A stretch of 64,000 nucleotides of DNA from VXYL01 sp965116345 (GTDB taxonomy: Bacteria > Pseudomonadota > Gammaproteobacteria > Pseudomonadales > Azotimanducaceae). The stretch spans positions 930,001 through 994,000 of the forward strand of contig OZ220680.1 in NCBI GenBank assembly GCA_965116345.1, read 5' to 3'. The position numbers and the translations under genes are program-made. The notes under the pieces were generated by a model. It did no database searches. It saw only the letters and a list, made by a program, of their open reading frames with translations, and had not been told where the DNA came from. Position 1 is the first letter of the stretch; the number at the start of each line of letters is the position of its first letter. Below, piece by piece: positions 17,561 through 28,420 of this stretch.

Positions 17561-18637
17561 CTAGTACTGGCAGAATCCCGCGGCAATCTGACGCGCCGTG
17601 TTGTCCGGGATCTCCCCCACCACGGTGACCAGGTGATCGCCGCTCTCGCACTCGGCCAGGTGAGTGAGGACGACCGTGGCGCCGTCGCGCGTGGTCACGC
17701 TGCCGGCGCCCGTTTCGGGCATCGTCTCGATGAACACCGAATACGAGGCGAGACCGTCGCTGAAGGTAAGCACGTCCACGTCCTTCGGCCCGTTGCGCGG
17801 GCGCCGCACATCCGCGCTGGTCACCTGAAACCCCGGTGGCGACCAGTGCGCTGCCCATCGGGCCGCAGTCGTGTCGACAAACGCCGACGCCTGGTGCTCG
17901 CGGGTGACCCGGACACCGTCCATCTTGGGCTCGAGATCCTTGAGGGCCACCTCGTTGTCAACTCGCAACGAGGTGAACTGCATCATTTCGAGCTCCCTGC
18001 CGGAGGTGTCACGCAATTCGGAACGAAGCAGCAGACTGGTCGCTTCGTCCAACCAGAAACGGTGGCCGAAACGGTCTCCCGCGACCGGCGTGATGTCCAG
18101 TTGTACCGCTTTCCGTCCCGCGACCCGGCCACCGCCGACAATCTCCATGCGGTAGTGGTCGCCGGTGTCCAGGGACCCGACCATCAGGTTGCGGGCATAC
18201 GGTCCCGGCATCGTTTCGTCGAGATTCAACAGCTCGTCCCCGGACTCCAGCACGTAGACGATCTCGTCGCCGGTGCGCACGATCTCGCGAGGGGGACCAT
18301 CAAGACCCACGATGCGCTCCCGTTCGATGCCGTCGACCACCTTGTGGACGATGCGAAACGTGGCAAGCTTGGTATTGACGGACAGTCCGAAACCGAAGGT
18401 TCGCTCGCCACCGAGACCCGTCAGCTGCAGTTCCGAGCGGCTGACGGCGTAGTAGCTGAACACGCCATCGTAGTCGAGGTTGCGAAACGCCGACTCCATG
18501 GTCTCGATCCACTCGCTCGGGGATCGTTCGCGAAGATCGATGCCCTCTACCTGGGCATCGACACCAAGGGATGCGAAAGCCAGAACCGACCCGAGCACCC
18601 CGCTCAAGGGTCCGGCACGAATGCGCCGCGCGCTCAC
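17561..18637 (-). CDS. rseB: Sigma-E regulatory protein RseB (MucB)
   Basis: 358 residues; periplasmic protein that binds RseA and protects it from regulated proteolysis until envelope stress. Signal peptide near residues 7-28 (VLGSVLAFASLGVDA). The LolA-like N-terminal domain starts WIETMESAFRNLDYDGVFSY; the C-terminal domain includes SDGLASYSVFIE and TVVGEIPDNTARQIAA, both typical. GTG 18637 overlaps the rseA stop as GTGA. Confidence 0.95.
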   Translation of the reverse strand: MSARRIRAGPLSGVLGSVLAFASLGVDAQVEGIDLRERSPSEWIETMESAFRNLDYDGVFSYYAVSRSELQLTGLGGERTFGFGLSVNTKLATFRIVHKVVDGIERERIVGLDGPPREIVRTGDEIVYVLESGDELLNLDETMPGPYARNLMVGSLDTGDHYRMEIVGGGRVAGRKAVQLDITPVAGDRFGHRFWLDEATSLLLRSELRDTSGRELEMMQFTSLRVDNEVALKDLEPKMDGVRVTREHQASAFVDTTAARWAAHWSPPGFQVTSADVRRPRNGPKDVDVLTFSDGLASYSVFIETMPETGAGSVTTRDGATVVLTHLAECESGDHLVTVVGEIPDNTARQIAAGFCQY

Positions 18638-19272
18638 CGCGCTTCGTCTTGCGTGTTGCTCACGGTGAGCACCTTGACGTGGGGCATTCCCGGCCCACGC
18701 GTCGGGGAGGAGGCGTGTTGGGCATGCTGCACCAGGTAGTCGTGCGCCCTCGCCAGGTCGGCCTCGGACGGCACCGGGTCAAGCTCCGACACCGCGGCGA
18801 GCGCTGGCCGACCAGGATCGACCACGGCGTCGGCAGGGTCCGACGTGGCCGAAGCCAGGCCGGAGGATGGGTTGGACGAATCCGGCGCTTGCGCCGCGAC
18901 GAACGGCCCGTCGACACCCCCGCCCCCGTCCATTACGTCCAAGGCCACGGCGATCACGACGGCTGCAGCGACTGCGACACCGGTCACCGGCCCGACCCAT
19001 CGTCCGGACGCGCCCGCGTACCTGGGGCGGTCGGACAGCATCGACTCGTCTGCAGGATTCTCGTCGATGTCCAGCACGCGTCCCTCGGTGTGGAGACGCG
19101 TGGTCTCGCCCCGGACGATGCTGCCGATCAGGTGCATGCGCTCCCACTTGGCACGCAGTTCGGGATCCTTGTCCGCGGCGTTCAGAACGCGGCGCAGTTC
19201 CAATTCCTCGGCCTCGCCGTCGACGGCCGCGGACAGCGCCTCGTTCAATGACTCTTGCATCGACCTCGACAT
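18634..19272 (-). CDS. rseA: Anti-sigma-E factor RseA
   Basis: 212 residues. The N-terminal cytoplasmic anti-sigma domain (ESLNEALSAAVDGEAEELELRR; WERMHLIGSIVRGE) is typical. One membrane segment (VGPVTGVAVAAAVVIAVAL) at ~90-110 leads into a low-complexity periplasmic domain. It sequesters RpoE at the inner membrane. I take ATG 19272; a TTG at 19278 overlaps the rpoE stop as TTGA and would add two residues. Confidence 0.93.
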   Translation of the reverse strand: MSRSMQESLNEALSAAVDGEAEELELRRVLNAADKDPELRAKWERMHLIGSIVRGETTRLHTEGRVLDIDENPADESMLSDRPRYAGASGRWVGPVTGVAVAAAVVIAVALDVMDGGGGVDGPFVAAQAPDSSNPSSGLASATSDPADAVVDPGRPALAAVSELDPVPSEADLARAHDYLVQHAQHASSPTRGPGMPHVKVLTVSNTQDEAR

Positions 19273-19274
19273 CC

Positions 19275-19874
19275 TCAAACCTCTGCTCTCGACGCCCGGC
19301 GTCGTTCCATCAAGGGGCGTATTTGCTCGTCGACAGCTTCCCGGGCACGGAATATGCGTGAGCGTACCGTCCCCACCGGACAGTCCATGACATCGGCAAT
19401 CTGTTCATAGCTTAGACCATCAAACTCGCGAAGAGTTAGCGCAGCCCGCAAATCTTCCGGCAGGTCGGTTATGGCCTCGTCCACGGCCTCCTTGAGTTGG
19501 TCGCGCCGCAACGCCGATTCCGGATCCTCGGTCTCACGGAGAACCTCGGCCAATTCGCCGGCATCCGGGTTCTCGGCGTCGATCTCCACGCTTCGGGGCC
19601 GACGGCTCAACGACATCAGGTGGTTCTTCGATGCGTTCACCGCGATTCGATACAGCCAGGTATAGAACGCGCTCTCGCCGCGAAACCTGGGCAAGGCGCG
19701 GTAGGCCTTGATGAACGCCTCCTGGACGACATCCTCGACTTCGTGGGGTGTGTGCACGTAGCGCGTGACAAGGCCGTGGATCTTGTGCTGATAGCGCAGG
19801 ACCAGCAGGTCGAACGCCATGCGGTCGCCCCGCTGGACGCGCCGGACCAGTTCCTTGTCGGTATCCGCGCTCAC
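19275..19874 (-). CDS. rpoE: RNA polymerase sigma factor RpoE (sigma-24)
   Basis: 199 residues; ECF sigma factor for envelope stress. Region 2 reads AFDLLVLRYQHKIHGLVTRYV then DVVQEAFIKAYRALPRFRGESAFYTW; region 4 reads LPEDLRAALTLREFDGLSYEQIA and CPVGTVRSRIFRARE. GTG 19874, with GGAGG four bases upstream, gives the family N-terminus; a longer frame exists. First gene of the rpoE-rseABC-lepA run and divergent from nadB, as in E. coli. Confidence 0.97.
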   Translation of the reverse strand: MSADTDKELVRRVQRGDRMAFDLLVLRYQHKIHGLVTRYVHTPHEVEDVVQEAFIKAYRALPRFRGESAFYTWLYRIAVNASKNHLMSLSRRPRSVEIDAENPDAGELAEVLRETEDPESALRRDQLKEAVDEAITDLPEDLRAALTLREFDGLSYEQIADVMDCPVGTVRSRIFRAREAVDEQIRPLMERRRASRAEV

Positions 19875-20385
19875 ATGGCCTCCACCCACATCTCCCGCGT
19901 GCAACAGACACCACGTTTGTTGCCCAGCCCGGATTTCTCACCAGGGGCCGAGATGATGCGCGCCCTTGCGGGCGCGTTCGAGGATTTTCGCTCCGTGCGC
20001 GTGCTCGCGACCGAGAGCATAGGGGGGCCTACGGTTGAGGGAGCACGTGCGCGCACGCGCTTTAGCGCGCGCACCGGGCCAAAAGACCCGCGAGGGCGCG
20101 GCCAGCGCAGCCCGTACTCGGCACGATCATTTGGCGTCATGGTCACCCTCTTGCAACCGCACAGCCCTTTGACGCCGACCAGCGGCCTGGTGAGAAATGC
20201 GGGCTTGGCTCTCGGCCCAGGCGCGAATCGTCCACGAACGGATGACTCTCCGACCATGCGCGCCGCCTTGGCGCCGGTAGCGACACCGCGAAGTGGTCGC
20301 GTTCAGGTCGCGGTTGGGATAAACGCCGCGCAGTATACTTGGATGTCAACCAACTCGACATGGTCGAGCGCGCCCGCGCCTCGAA
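19875..20385. other. rpoE/nadB divergent intergenic region
   Basis: 511 bp without a convincing gene. It holds a GC-rich hairpin at 20047-20074 (GTGCGCGCACGCGC, loop TTTA, GCGCGCGCAC), then a smaller one near 20075-20090 (CGGGCC-AAAA-GACCCG). A nadB -10 candidate lies at 20334-20339. I could not find a clear sigma-E promoter (GGAACTT / TCAAA type) upstream of rpoE. Confidence 0.5.
20334..20339 (+). promoter_or_regulatory. Candidate nadB -10 element
   Basis: TATACT, 47 bp upstream of the nadB TTG. No good -35 at 17-bp spacing; TTGGGA lies 14 bp upstream. Confidence 0.4.
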
Positions 20386-22053
20386 TTGCCATTGCTGGAT
20401 AGACAGCGAACCGACGTACTCATCATCGGCAGCGGCGCGGCCGGTCTTGCCACGGCGTTGCACCTGGCCGACGGCGCACGCGTCACCGTGCTGTCCAAGG
20501 ACGCCATCCACGACGGCTCCACCAACCGTGCGCAAGGCGGTGTGGCGGCGGTCACCGATGCCGAAGACAGCTTCGAATCCCACATTGCCGACACCATGGC
20601 CGCCGGCGATGGTCTGTGCGTGGAGGACGTCGTGCGTTTCACGGTGTCCCGCGCGCCCGAGTGCATCGCCCACGTGATGGACCTCGGCCTCGGCTTCGAC
20701 CGGGAAGGAAACGCTCACCACCTGACCCGCGAAGGCGGTCACTCACATCGTCGCGTGCTGCATGTCGCCGACGCGACGGGTGCCGCCATGGCCGACACGC
20801 TGAGCCGCGAGGCGTCGAGGCACCCGAATATCACCATCGAAAGCGGTCGCGTGGCGGTCGACCTCATCACCGCCACCAAGCTCGGTGCGGGCAACCGCGT
20901 CCTCGGTGCCTATGTCTACAACCGGGACACCGACCGGGTGGAGGTGTTCGAGGCGGCGTTCGTGGTCCTCGCCACGGGCGGTGCGAGCAAGGCCTACGTC
21001 TACACGAGCAATCCCGACGGCGCCACCGGCGACGGCATCGCCATGGCGTGGCGCGCCGGCTGCCGGGTCGCGAACATGGAGTTCAACCAGTTTCATCCCA
21101 CCTGTCTCTACCATGCCGAGGCACCCTCGTTCCTGGTCTCCGAGGCGGTACGGGGTGAAGGAGGGAAACTGTTGCTGCCGGACGGCAGCCCGTTCATGGA
21201 CCGCTTCGACGAACGCGGCGAACTCGCTTCCCGCGACATCGTCGCGCGCGCCATCGACCACGAGATCAAGCGCTTAGGCGTCGACCACGTCTACCTCGAC
21301 ATCACCCATCGCGCCGCGGACTTCATCGAGGCGCACTTCCCCAACATCCTCGCCCGGTGCCTGGCGGTGGGCATCGACATGCGCCGCGAGCCGATCCCCG
21401 TGGTCCCCGCGGCGCACTACACCTGCGGCGGCGTGATCGTCGATCTCGCCAGCCGCACCGACATACCGGGTCTCTACGCCGTCGGCGAGACCGCGTACAC
21501 CGGCCTGCACGGCGCCAACCGCCTGGCGAGCAACTCGCTGCTCGAGTGCCTGGTGTTCGCGCGCTCGGCAGCGGACGACATCGGCCGCCAACTCGATGGT
21601 CCCTCCCACGCCCGGCCCGCGCCGCCGGACTGGGACGATAGCCGGGTGTCGGACTCCGACGAGCAGGTGGTGCTGAACCACAACTGGACCGAGCTGCGCC
21701 GCTTCATGTGGGACTACGTCGGCATCGTGCGCACCAACAAGCGCCTGGAGCGGGCGGAGCACCGAATCGACCTGCTCAAGCAGGAGATCCACGACTACTA
21801 CGCGCGCCACCGGGTGACTCCCGATCTCATCGAACTACGCAATCTCGTGCACGTGGCGGAGTTGATCGTCCGATCGGCCAAGATGCGCCGGGAGAGCCGC
21901 GGTCTGCACTACACCCTCGACTATCCGCGCCCTGCGCCCAATCCGGTGCCCAGCGTGATCTACCCGGCGGCCGATCCCCTCGACGTCTTCCAGCGGCGAC
22001 CGCCGTCCCCCAGGAAGGCACGCCGCAACCTGGCGAAAAGCGCCACGTCGTAG
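20386..22053 (+). CDS. nadB: L-aspartate oxidase NadB
   Basis: 555 residues; FAD enzyme oxidising aspartate to iminoaspartate, the first step of de novo NAD synthesis. The FAD site is VLIIGSGAAGLATALHLA; STNRAQGGVAAV, HPTCLYH, REGGHSHRRVLH and HYTCGGV are characteristic of the aspartate oxidase/succinate dehydrogenase family, and AVGETAYTGLHGANRLASNSLLE lies near the C-terminus. Start is TTG 20386 (or TTG 20392); no ATG fits. nadA and nadC are not in the window. The 3' end overlaps ygfX by 94 bp on the other strand. Confidence 0.97.
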   Translation: MPLLDRQRTDVLIIGSGAAGLATALHLADGARVTVLSKDAIHDGSTNRAQGGVAAVTDAEDSFESHIADTMAAGDGLCVEDVVRFTVSRAPECIAHVMDLGLGFDREGNAHHLTREGGHSHRRVLHVADATGAAMADTLSREASRHPNITIESGRVAVDLITATKLGAGNRVLGAYVYNRDTDRVEVFEAAFVVLATGGASKAYVYTSNPDGATGDGIAMAWRAGCRVANMEFNQFHPTCLYHAEAPSFLVSEAVRGEGGKLLLPDGSPFMDRFDERGELASRDIVARAIDHEIKRLGVDHVYLDITHRAADFIEAHFPNILARCLAVGIDMRREPIPVVPAAHYTCGGVIVDLASRTDIPGLYAVGETAYTGLHGANRLASNSLLECLVFARSAADDIGRQLDGPSHARPAPPDWDDSRVSDSDEQVVLNHNWTELRRFMWDYVGIVRTNKRLERAEHRIDLLKQEIHDYYARHRVTPDLIELRNLVHVAELIVRSAKMRRESRGLHYTLDYPRPAPNPVPSVIYPAADPLDVFQRRPPSPRKARRNLAKSATS

Positions 22054-22394
22054 CTCCCCGCGTGCACGACGAGCACGCGTCGGGACGTACGCACCACGAG
22101 CCAACGCTCGGTCATCCACGGCGGACTCCGCAGTCGCGCCGGACGCCGCGTGCCATCCGCCCGTTCCGGTTCGAACACCACCACCTGCTCACCGACCAGG
22201 GCGAAGCACCAGGCCTCGCGACGCCGGAACACCCGGACATGGCGCGACAGCGAAACGGCTGCCGGGATCAACGGCCAGGGCCCCAGCCAAAGGGTCCAGG
22301 GCACCACGACCAGCACGTGAATCATGACGACGCCGGCCAGCCAATCCCAACCGGGAGTCCAGTCGAGGTCCACATCGTCCCGATGCGGATTCAT
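21960..22394 (-). CDS. ygfX: YgfX/CptA-like membrane protein
   Basis: 144 residues. Two adjoining membrane segments (WLAGVVMIHVLVVVPWTLWL, then PWPLIPAAVSLS) are followed by a cytoplasmic beta-rich part (WCFALVGEQVVVFEP; RWLVVRTSRRVLVVHAGS). This topology, and the position between sdhE and nadB, match YgfX (CptA). ATG 22394 lies 35 bp after sdhE. Its last 31 codons overlap the end of nadB on the opposite strand. Sequence similarity alone would be weak. Confidence 0.75.
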   Translation of the reverse strand: MNPHRDDVDLDWTPGWDWLAGVVMIHVLVVVPWTLWLGPWPLIPAAVSLSRHVRVFRRREAWCFALVGEQVVVFEPERADGTRRPARLRSPPWMTERWLVVRTSRRVLVVHAGSYDVALFARLRRAFLGDGGRRWKTSRGSAAG

Positions 22395-22429
22395 CGCTCG
22401 CCCGCGCTCCCCACGTTGGCGGTCGCCCG

Positions 22430-22702
22430 TCAATCCGGAGAGCGCACCTTCTCGCCCGCGAACGCATGGATCAGATCGACGATCCGGCAGAACGGCGAGG
22501 TCGGCTTGGACCGCCGCTGCAGCCAATCCCAGATGACCCAGTCGTCCAAGCCCAGGAGCCGCAGGTAGGCACCCTGGTCGACCGATGCGAGCAGCGGATA
22601 GCGGGCCTTGGCGAAGTCCACGAGCAGCAGATCGAGTTCGAGCATGCCGCGCCGGCTACGCCACAGCACCCGATCGTGGTCGCGCTCTTCTTTAGGATCC
22701 AT
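22430..22702 (-). CDS. sdhE: FAD assembly factor SdhE
   Basis: 90 residues from ATG 22702 (an ATG at 22738 would add 12). SdhE promotes covalent flavinylation of succinate dehydrogenase and fumarate reductase. The signature WRSRRGMLELDLLLVDF contains the conserved RGMxExD, and LLGLDDWVIWDWLQRRSKP is also typical. It precedes ygfX, the usual arrangement. Confidence 0.92.
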   Translation of the reverse strand: MDPKEERDHDRVLWRSRRGMLELDLLLVDFAKARYPLLASVDQGAYLRLLGLDDWVIWDWLQRRSKPTSPFCRIVDLIHAFAGEKVRSPD

Positions 22703-22781
22703 CGCCAGACTCTCGCCCGTGCCACCGCCCTCAATCATGCGAGATCACTCATGGATGGATTGAGACAATGGCCCGAACCGG

Positions 22782-22799
22782 CGTAGGACAAATCCTACG
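22782..22799. terminator. Short perfect hairpin between mmsA and sdhE
   Basis: CGTAGGA, loop CAAA, TCCTACG: a 7-bp stem just 3' of mmsA (minus strand). No U-run follows, so termination is only a possibility. Confidence 0.3.
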
Positions 22800-22828
22800 G
22801 TCGCCGGGAGGATCGGGTTCGCGCGCCG

Positions 22829-24316
<1,488 letters not shown>

Positions 24317-24320
24317 CGAA

Positions 24321-24998
24321 TCAGTTTGGCGGACTTGGTCCGTCTTGGGAAGCGCGCTCCTGTCTCAGCGCAGCCACCTCCCGCTCCAGCGCCTCGACGC
24401 GCGTCTCCAGTTCGGCGAGCGCACTGCGCCGGGGCAATGTCGGTCGCTCGGCCCTCTCCTCCTCGGGGACCGACTCGACCTCGCCGGAGAACCGGTGCCC
24501 GTATTGGTGGTCGCGTCGACCCGGCACTCTCGCCAGGCGGGCGACCAGCGCCCCGCCCGGCCGATCCGCATCGAGCAGGGCGCGCAGCGTCTCGACGACC
24601 GCTTCGTTGTCCGGGAACTCGTACAGCCTCGAGGTGCGGGTGCGGAGCTCGCCCGGGGTCTGCGGCCCGCGCAACAGGAGTACGCAGACGACGGCGTACT
24701 CCGCCTCGGTCAACTGCAGACCGCTGAACGGGGTGTTGCAGAACCGGTGCCGGTACTTGACCACCCCGGTGCGGGGATTCTCGTCGCTGATCACAATCAG
24801 CTCTTCCTCCAGATCCCGCGCCGTGCGCTGCACCGTGCCCTGGTCCAGCGACAACACCGGATCCCGGCTCGACTTCTGGTTGCAGGCCGCCATCAGCGCG
24901 TTCAGCGTCAACGGACACTGTTCGGGCGTCGTCACCGCCTTTTCCAGGAGGCTGCCGATGACTCGGGTTTCGTTGAGCGTGAGGTGTGGGAGGGACAT
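24321..24998 (-). CDS. yceH: YceH/UPF0502 (DUF480) family protein
   Basis: 225 residues. Two winged-helix-like halves, with LNETRVIGSLLEKAVTTPEQ at the N-terminus and CNQKSSRDPV, LTEAEYAVVCVLLLRGPQTPGELRTR later, are diagnostic of DUF480. A C-terminal coiled coil (LAELETRVEALEREVAALRQE) ends the protein. The molecular function of this family is not established. It is followed after 4 bp by mmsA. Confidence 0.9.
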   Translation of the reverse strand: MSLPHLTLNETRVIGSLLEKAVTTPEQCPLTLNALMAACNQKSSRDPVLSLDQGTVQRTARDLEEELIVISDENPRTGVVKYRHRFCNTPFSGLQLTEAEYAVVCVLLLRGPQTPGELRTRTSRLYEFPDNEAVVETLRALLDADRPGGALVARLARVPGRRDHQYGHRFSGEVESVPEEERAERPTLPRRSALAELETRVEALEREVAALRQERASQDGPSPPN

Positions 24999-25063
24999 GC
25001 GATGTTTGAACGATGAGGGGCGCGAACGCTATCGAGCCCTTGTTCGGGGGTCAACGGGCAGGT

Positions 25064-25804
25064 TCACTCCACCTCGAACCAATCGATCGGCATGATCCCG
25101 TGCTCGACCAGGTACTGGTTCGCGCGGGAGAAGTGGCGGCAGCCGAAGAACCCCCGGTGGGCCGAAAGCGGCGACGGATGCGGCGCGGTCAGCACCAGGT
25201 GGCGCGACGGGTCCACCGAAGCGCCTTTCTTCTGCGCGTAGCTGCCCCACAGCATGAACACGACGTGGTCCCGTTCGCGGTTGACGACGTCCACCACCCG
25301 GTCGGTGAAGGTCTCCCAGCCGCGACCCTGGTGGGACCCTGCGCGTCCCGCGACGACGGTCAGCACGGCGTTCAGCAGCAGCACGCCCTGGCGCGCCCAG
25401 GAAGCGAGGCAGCCACGACCCGGCGGCACGGCACCCTCGCGACGTCCGCAAGGGATATCGTCGTCCGCCATGTCGGTGTTGATCTCCTGGAAGATGTTCA
25501 CCAGCGATGGCGGTAGTTCCACGCCGGGCGGAACCGAGAAGCAGAGCCCGTGGGCCTGGCGTGGCCCGTGGTACGGGTCCTGGCCGATGACCACCACCTT
25601 GACCGCGTCCAGCGGGGTCGCGTCGAGCGCGGCGAAGATGTTCTCGCCCTTCGGATAGACGGTCTTGCGGGCCTGCTTCTCGGATACCAGGAAGCTGCGC
25701 AGGCGCTGCATGTAGGCGGATTCGAACTCGGCCGAGAGCACCGCTTTCCACGACGCCTCCAGGCGGATGCGCGCGGACGCCTGGTCGCCCGTCGCCTCGC
25801 TCAT
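25064..25804 (-). CDS. ung: Uracil-DNA glycosylase
   Basis: 246 residues; removes uracil from DNA in base excision repair. Catalytic water-activating motif GQDPYHG and the DNA-intercalating HPSPLSAHRGFFG are intact. An insertion of about 15-20 residues (around DDIPCGRREGAVPPGRGC) precedes SWARQGVLLLN relative to the usual protein. ATG 25804 overlaps the lysS stop as ATGA, so it is coupled to prfB-lysS. Confidence 0.96.
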   Translation of the reverse strand: MSEATGDQASARIRLEASWKAVLSAEFESAYMQRLRSFLVSEKQARKTVYPKGENIFAALDATPLDAVKVVVIGQDPYHGPRQAHGLCFSVPPGVELPPSLVNIFQEINTDMADDDIPCGRREGAVPPGRGCLASWARQGVLLLNAVLTVVAGRAGSHQGRGWETFTDRVVDVVNRERDHVVFMLWGSYAQKKGASVDPSRHLVLTAPHPSPLSAHRGFFGCRHFSRANQYLVEHGIMPIDWFEVE

Positions 25805-27297
25805 GTCGATCCCGGTTCCCTCGGCCGCAACTGCGGGAACAGGACGACATCGCGGATCGTGGTCGAACCGGTAAGGAGCATCGCCAGGCGATCCACACCG
25901 ATCCCCTCGCCCGCGGTCGGCGGCATGCCGTGCTCCAAGGCGGCTATGAAGTCCTCATCGTAGTGCATGGCTTCGAGATCGCCTCGACTCTTGAGTTCCG
26001 CCTGCCGCGCGAAACGCTCCGCCTGTTCATCTGGGTCGTTCAACTCGCTGAACCCATTGGCGATTTCACGCCCAGCGACGAACAGTTCGAAGCGGTCGGT
26101 CAGCCGCGGATCCTCCTTGCTAGCGCGAGCCAGCGGCGACACCTCGGCCGGGTAGTGGGTCACGAACACGGGTTGAACGAGGGTCTCCTCCACCCGTGCT
26201 TCGAAGATCTCCATCAGCAGGCGTCCCCAACCCCATTCGGCTTCGACCTCGATGTTCATACCCCGGCCTAGGCGCCTCAACTTGTCGTCGTCGGCTACTT
26301 CGGCTTCGTCGAGTCCCATTGCCTCCGCCACCAGCTCGGTCATGGTCCGCCGCGGGATGGGGGTGCCGAAATCGACCTCCTGGCCGTCGAACTCAACGGT
26401 TGCGTCGCCCGTGATCTCGGACACCAGCGAGCGCAGCATCTCGTCGGTGAGATCCATGAGGTCGCGGTAGTCGGCGAAGGCCTGGTAGAACTCGACCGTG
26501 GTGAACTCGGGGTTGTGCCGGGGCGAGAGGCCTTCGTTGCGGAAGCAGCGGTTGATCTCGTAGACCCGCTCGAGACCGCCGACCACGAGGCGTTTCAGAT
26601 AGAGCTCCGGTGCCACCCGGAGGTACAGGTCCATGTCGAGTGCATTGTGGTAGGTCACGAACGGCCGGGCGGCGGCGCCACCGGGGATCGGGTGCATCAT
26701 CGGCGTCTCGACCTCCAGGAAGCCCCGTTCGTCGAAGAACCGGCGCAGGGCGGTCACCAGCCGCGCGCGGGTGCGGAACACCTCGCGCGACGGTGCGTTG
26801 ACGATCAGATCGAGATGCCGTTGCCGATAGCGGATCTCCTGGTCGGCCAGACCGTGGTGTTTTTCCGGCAGGGGTCGCAGCGACTTGACCAGCAGTTGGA
26901 TCTCCTCGGCGTGCACGGTGAGTTCGCCGGTGTTGGTCTTCATCAGCGTCCCACGGACGCCCGCGATGTCGCCGATGTCCCACAGGTTGCGAAAGTCGCC
27001 GTAGGTCTCCTCGCCGAGGTCGTCCCGGCGCAGGTAGCACTGGATGCGCCCGCTCGGGTCCTCCAGCGTGATGAAGCTGGCCTTGCCCATCACCCGGCGA
27101 AGCATCACCCGACCCGCCACGGTCGCCTGGACTCCCGCCGCCGCGAGTCCCTCCTTGTCCAACTCGCCATGTGTCGCCACAAGATCGGCCGCGAGGTCCT
27201 CGCGCCTGAATTCGTTGGGATAGGCGCCGTGCGCGCTGCGCCAGGCCTCTAGCTTGCGCCGCCGCTGTTCGCTCTCGGCTCTCGCCTCGTCGCTCAT
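25801..27297 (-). CDS. lysS: Lysyl-tRNA synthetase, class II
   Basis: 498 residues. N-terminal OB-fold anticodon domain (VAGRVMLRRVMGKASFITLED) and class II catalytic core: motif 1 near FLEVETPMMHPIPGGA, motif 2 FRNEGLSPRHNPEFT, motif 3 GIGVDRLAMLLTG. Starts ATG 27297 overlapping the prfB stop as ATGA; the prfB-lysS pair is conserved in gammaproteobacteria. Confidence 0.97.
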   Translation of the reverse strand: MSDEARAESEQRRRKLEAWRSAHGAYPNEFRREDLAADLVATHGELDKEGLAAAGVQATVAGRVMLRRVMGKASFITLEDPSGRIQCYLRRDDLGEETYGDFRNLWDIGDIAGVRGTLMKTNTGELTVHAEEIQLLVKSLRPLPEKHHGLADQEIRYRQRHLDLIVNAPSREVFRTRARLVTALRRFFDERGFLEVETPMMHPIPGGAAARPFVTYHNALDMDLYLRVAPELYLKRLVVGGLERVYEINRCFRNEGLSPRHNPEFTTVEFYQAFADYRDLMDLTDEMLRSLVSEITGDATVEFDGQEVDFGTPIPRRTMTELVAEAMGLDEAEVADDDKLRRLGRGMNIEVEAEWGWGRLLMEIFEARVEETLVQPVFVTHYPAEVSPLARASKEDPRLTDRFELFVAGREIANGFSELNDPDEQAERFARQAELKSRGDLEAMHYDEDFIAALEHGMPPTAGEGIGVDRLAMLLTGSTTIRDVVLFPQLRPREPGST

Positions 27298-28392
27298 ATG
27301 CCCGCCTTCAGGTTCGCCGCCATGAAGTCGTCCAAGTCGCCGTCCAGGACGTTGCCCGGGTCGAAGCGCTCGACGTTGGTGCGCAGGTCCTTGACCCGCG
27401 ACTGGTCGAGCACGTACGAGCGGATCTGGTTGCCCCAGCCGATGTCCACCTTGGCATCCTCGATGGCTTGCTGTTCTTCGCGCCGCTTCTGTATCTCAAG
27501 CTCGTATAGCTTGGCGCGAAGCTGCTTGTACGCCCGGTCCCGGTTCTGGTGCTGCGACCGCTCGCTCTGGCACTGCACCACGACGCCTGTGGGCAGGTGG
27601 GTGAGACGGACCGCGGAATCGGTGCGGTTCACATGTTGACCGCCGGCACCACTCGCGCGGTAGGTGTCCGTGCGCACGTCGCCCGGGTCGATGTCGATGA
27701 CGATGTCGTCGTCGATCTCGGCGGAGACGAACACGGACGCGAAGGAGGTGTGCCGACGTTTGCCGGCATCGAATGGCGACTTGCGCACCAGCCGGTGAAC
27801 GCCGGTCTCGGTACGCAGCCAGCCGTACGCGTAGTCGCCACCGAACTGCACCGCCGCACTCTTGATGCCCGCGACCTCCCCCGCCGAGACCTCGATGATC
27901 TCCGTCGCGAACCCCCGCTTCTCGCCCCAGCGCAGGTACATGCGCAACAGCATCTCGGCCCAGTCCTGGGCTTCGGTGCCGCCGGAACCGGCCTGGACCT
28001 CGAGGAACGCGTTGGCTTCATCCTGGTCGCCCTGGAACATCCGACGGAATTCCAACTCGGCCAAGTGGCGTTCGACGCCAACCAACTCCTCGTCGATGAC
28101 GTTCAGCGCATCGCCGTCGCTCTCGGCGACCGCCAGTTCGGTGAGTTCGGCCAGATCGGCCACGGTCGTGCCGATGTGCAGGAGCCCGTTCACCACGCTC
28201 TCCAGCGACGACCGCTCCCTACCCAACGCCTGGGCGCGATCCGGTTCGTTCCACAGTTCCGGATCCGCCAACTCGCGCTCGACCTCCTCTAGGCGTTCCT
28301 TCTTCGCGGCGTAGTCAAAGGTACCCCCGTAGCGCATCGGCACGCCCGGCAAGGGACTTCAGGGACTCGCGAATGGAGGTGACTTCGGCCAT
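27294..28392 (-). CDS. prfB: Peptide chain release factor 2, with programmed +1 frameshift
   Basis: RF2 terminates at UGA and UAA. The first 25 codons (ATG 28392, MAEVTSIRESLK to DALRGYL) end at an in-frame TGA (28317-28315). A +1 shift on CTT-TGA-C continues as DYAAKKERLEEV through the rest. The GGGGG internal Shine-Dalgarno-like run sits just upstream of the slip site, as in E. coli prfB, and both the 25-codon leader and RGYL match. Domain landmarks are GSGGTEAQDW, the SPFD tripeptide-region relative (RKSPFDAGKRRHTSFASV) and the catalytic GAGGQHVNRTDSAVR. Start ATG 28401 is an alternative. Confidence 0.97.
28315..28328 (-). promoter_or_regulatory. prfB programmed frameshift site
   Basis: On the minus strand: ACGGGGGTACCTTTGAC. 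GGGGG pairs with the anti-Shine-Dalgarno, CTT is the slippery codon and TGA the recoded stop. RF2 thereby autoregulates its own synthesis. Confidence 0.93.
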
Positions 28393-28420
28393 GGTGATCA
28401 TGCCCCATGAGAATCGCGGG

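Noticed and set aside
28315..28392. prfB as a pseudogene because of an in-frame TGA
   Set aside because: The site has all parts of the programmed frameshift.
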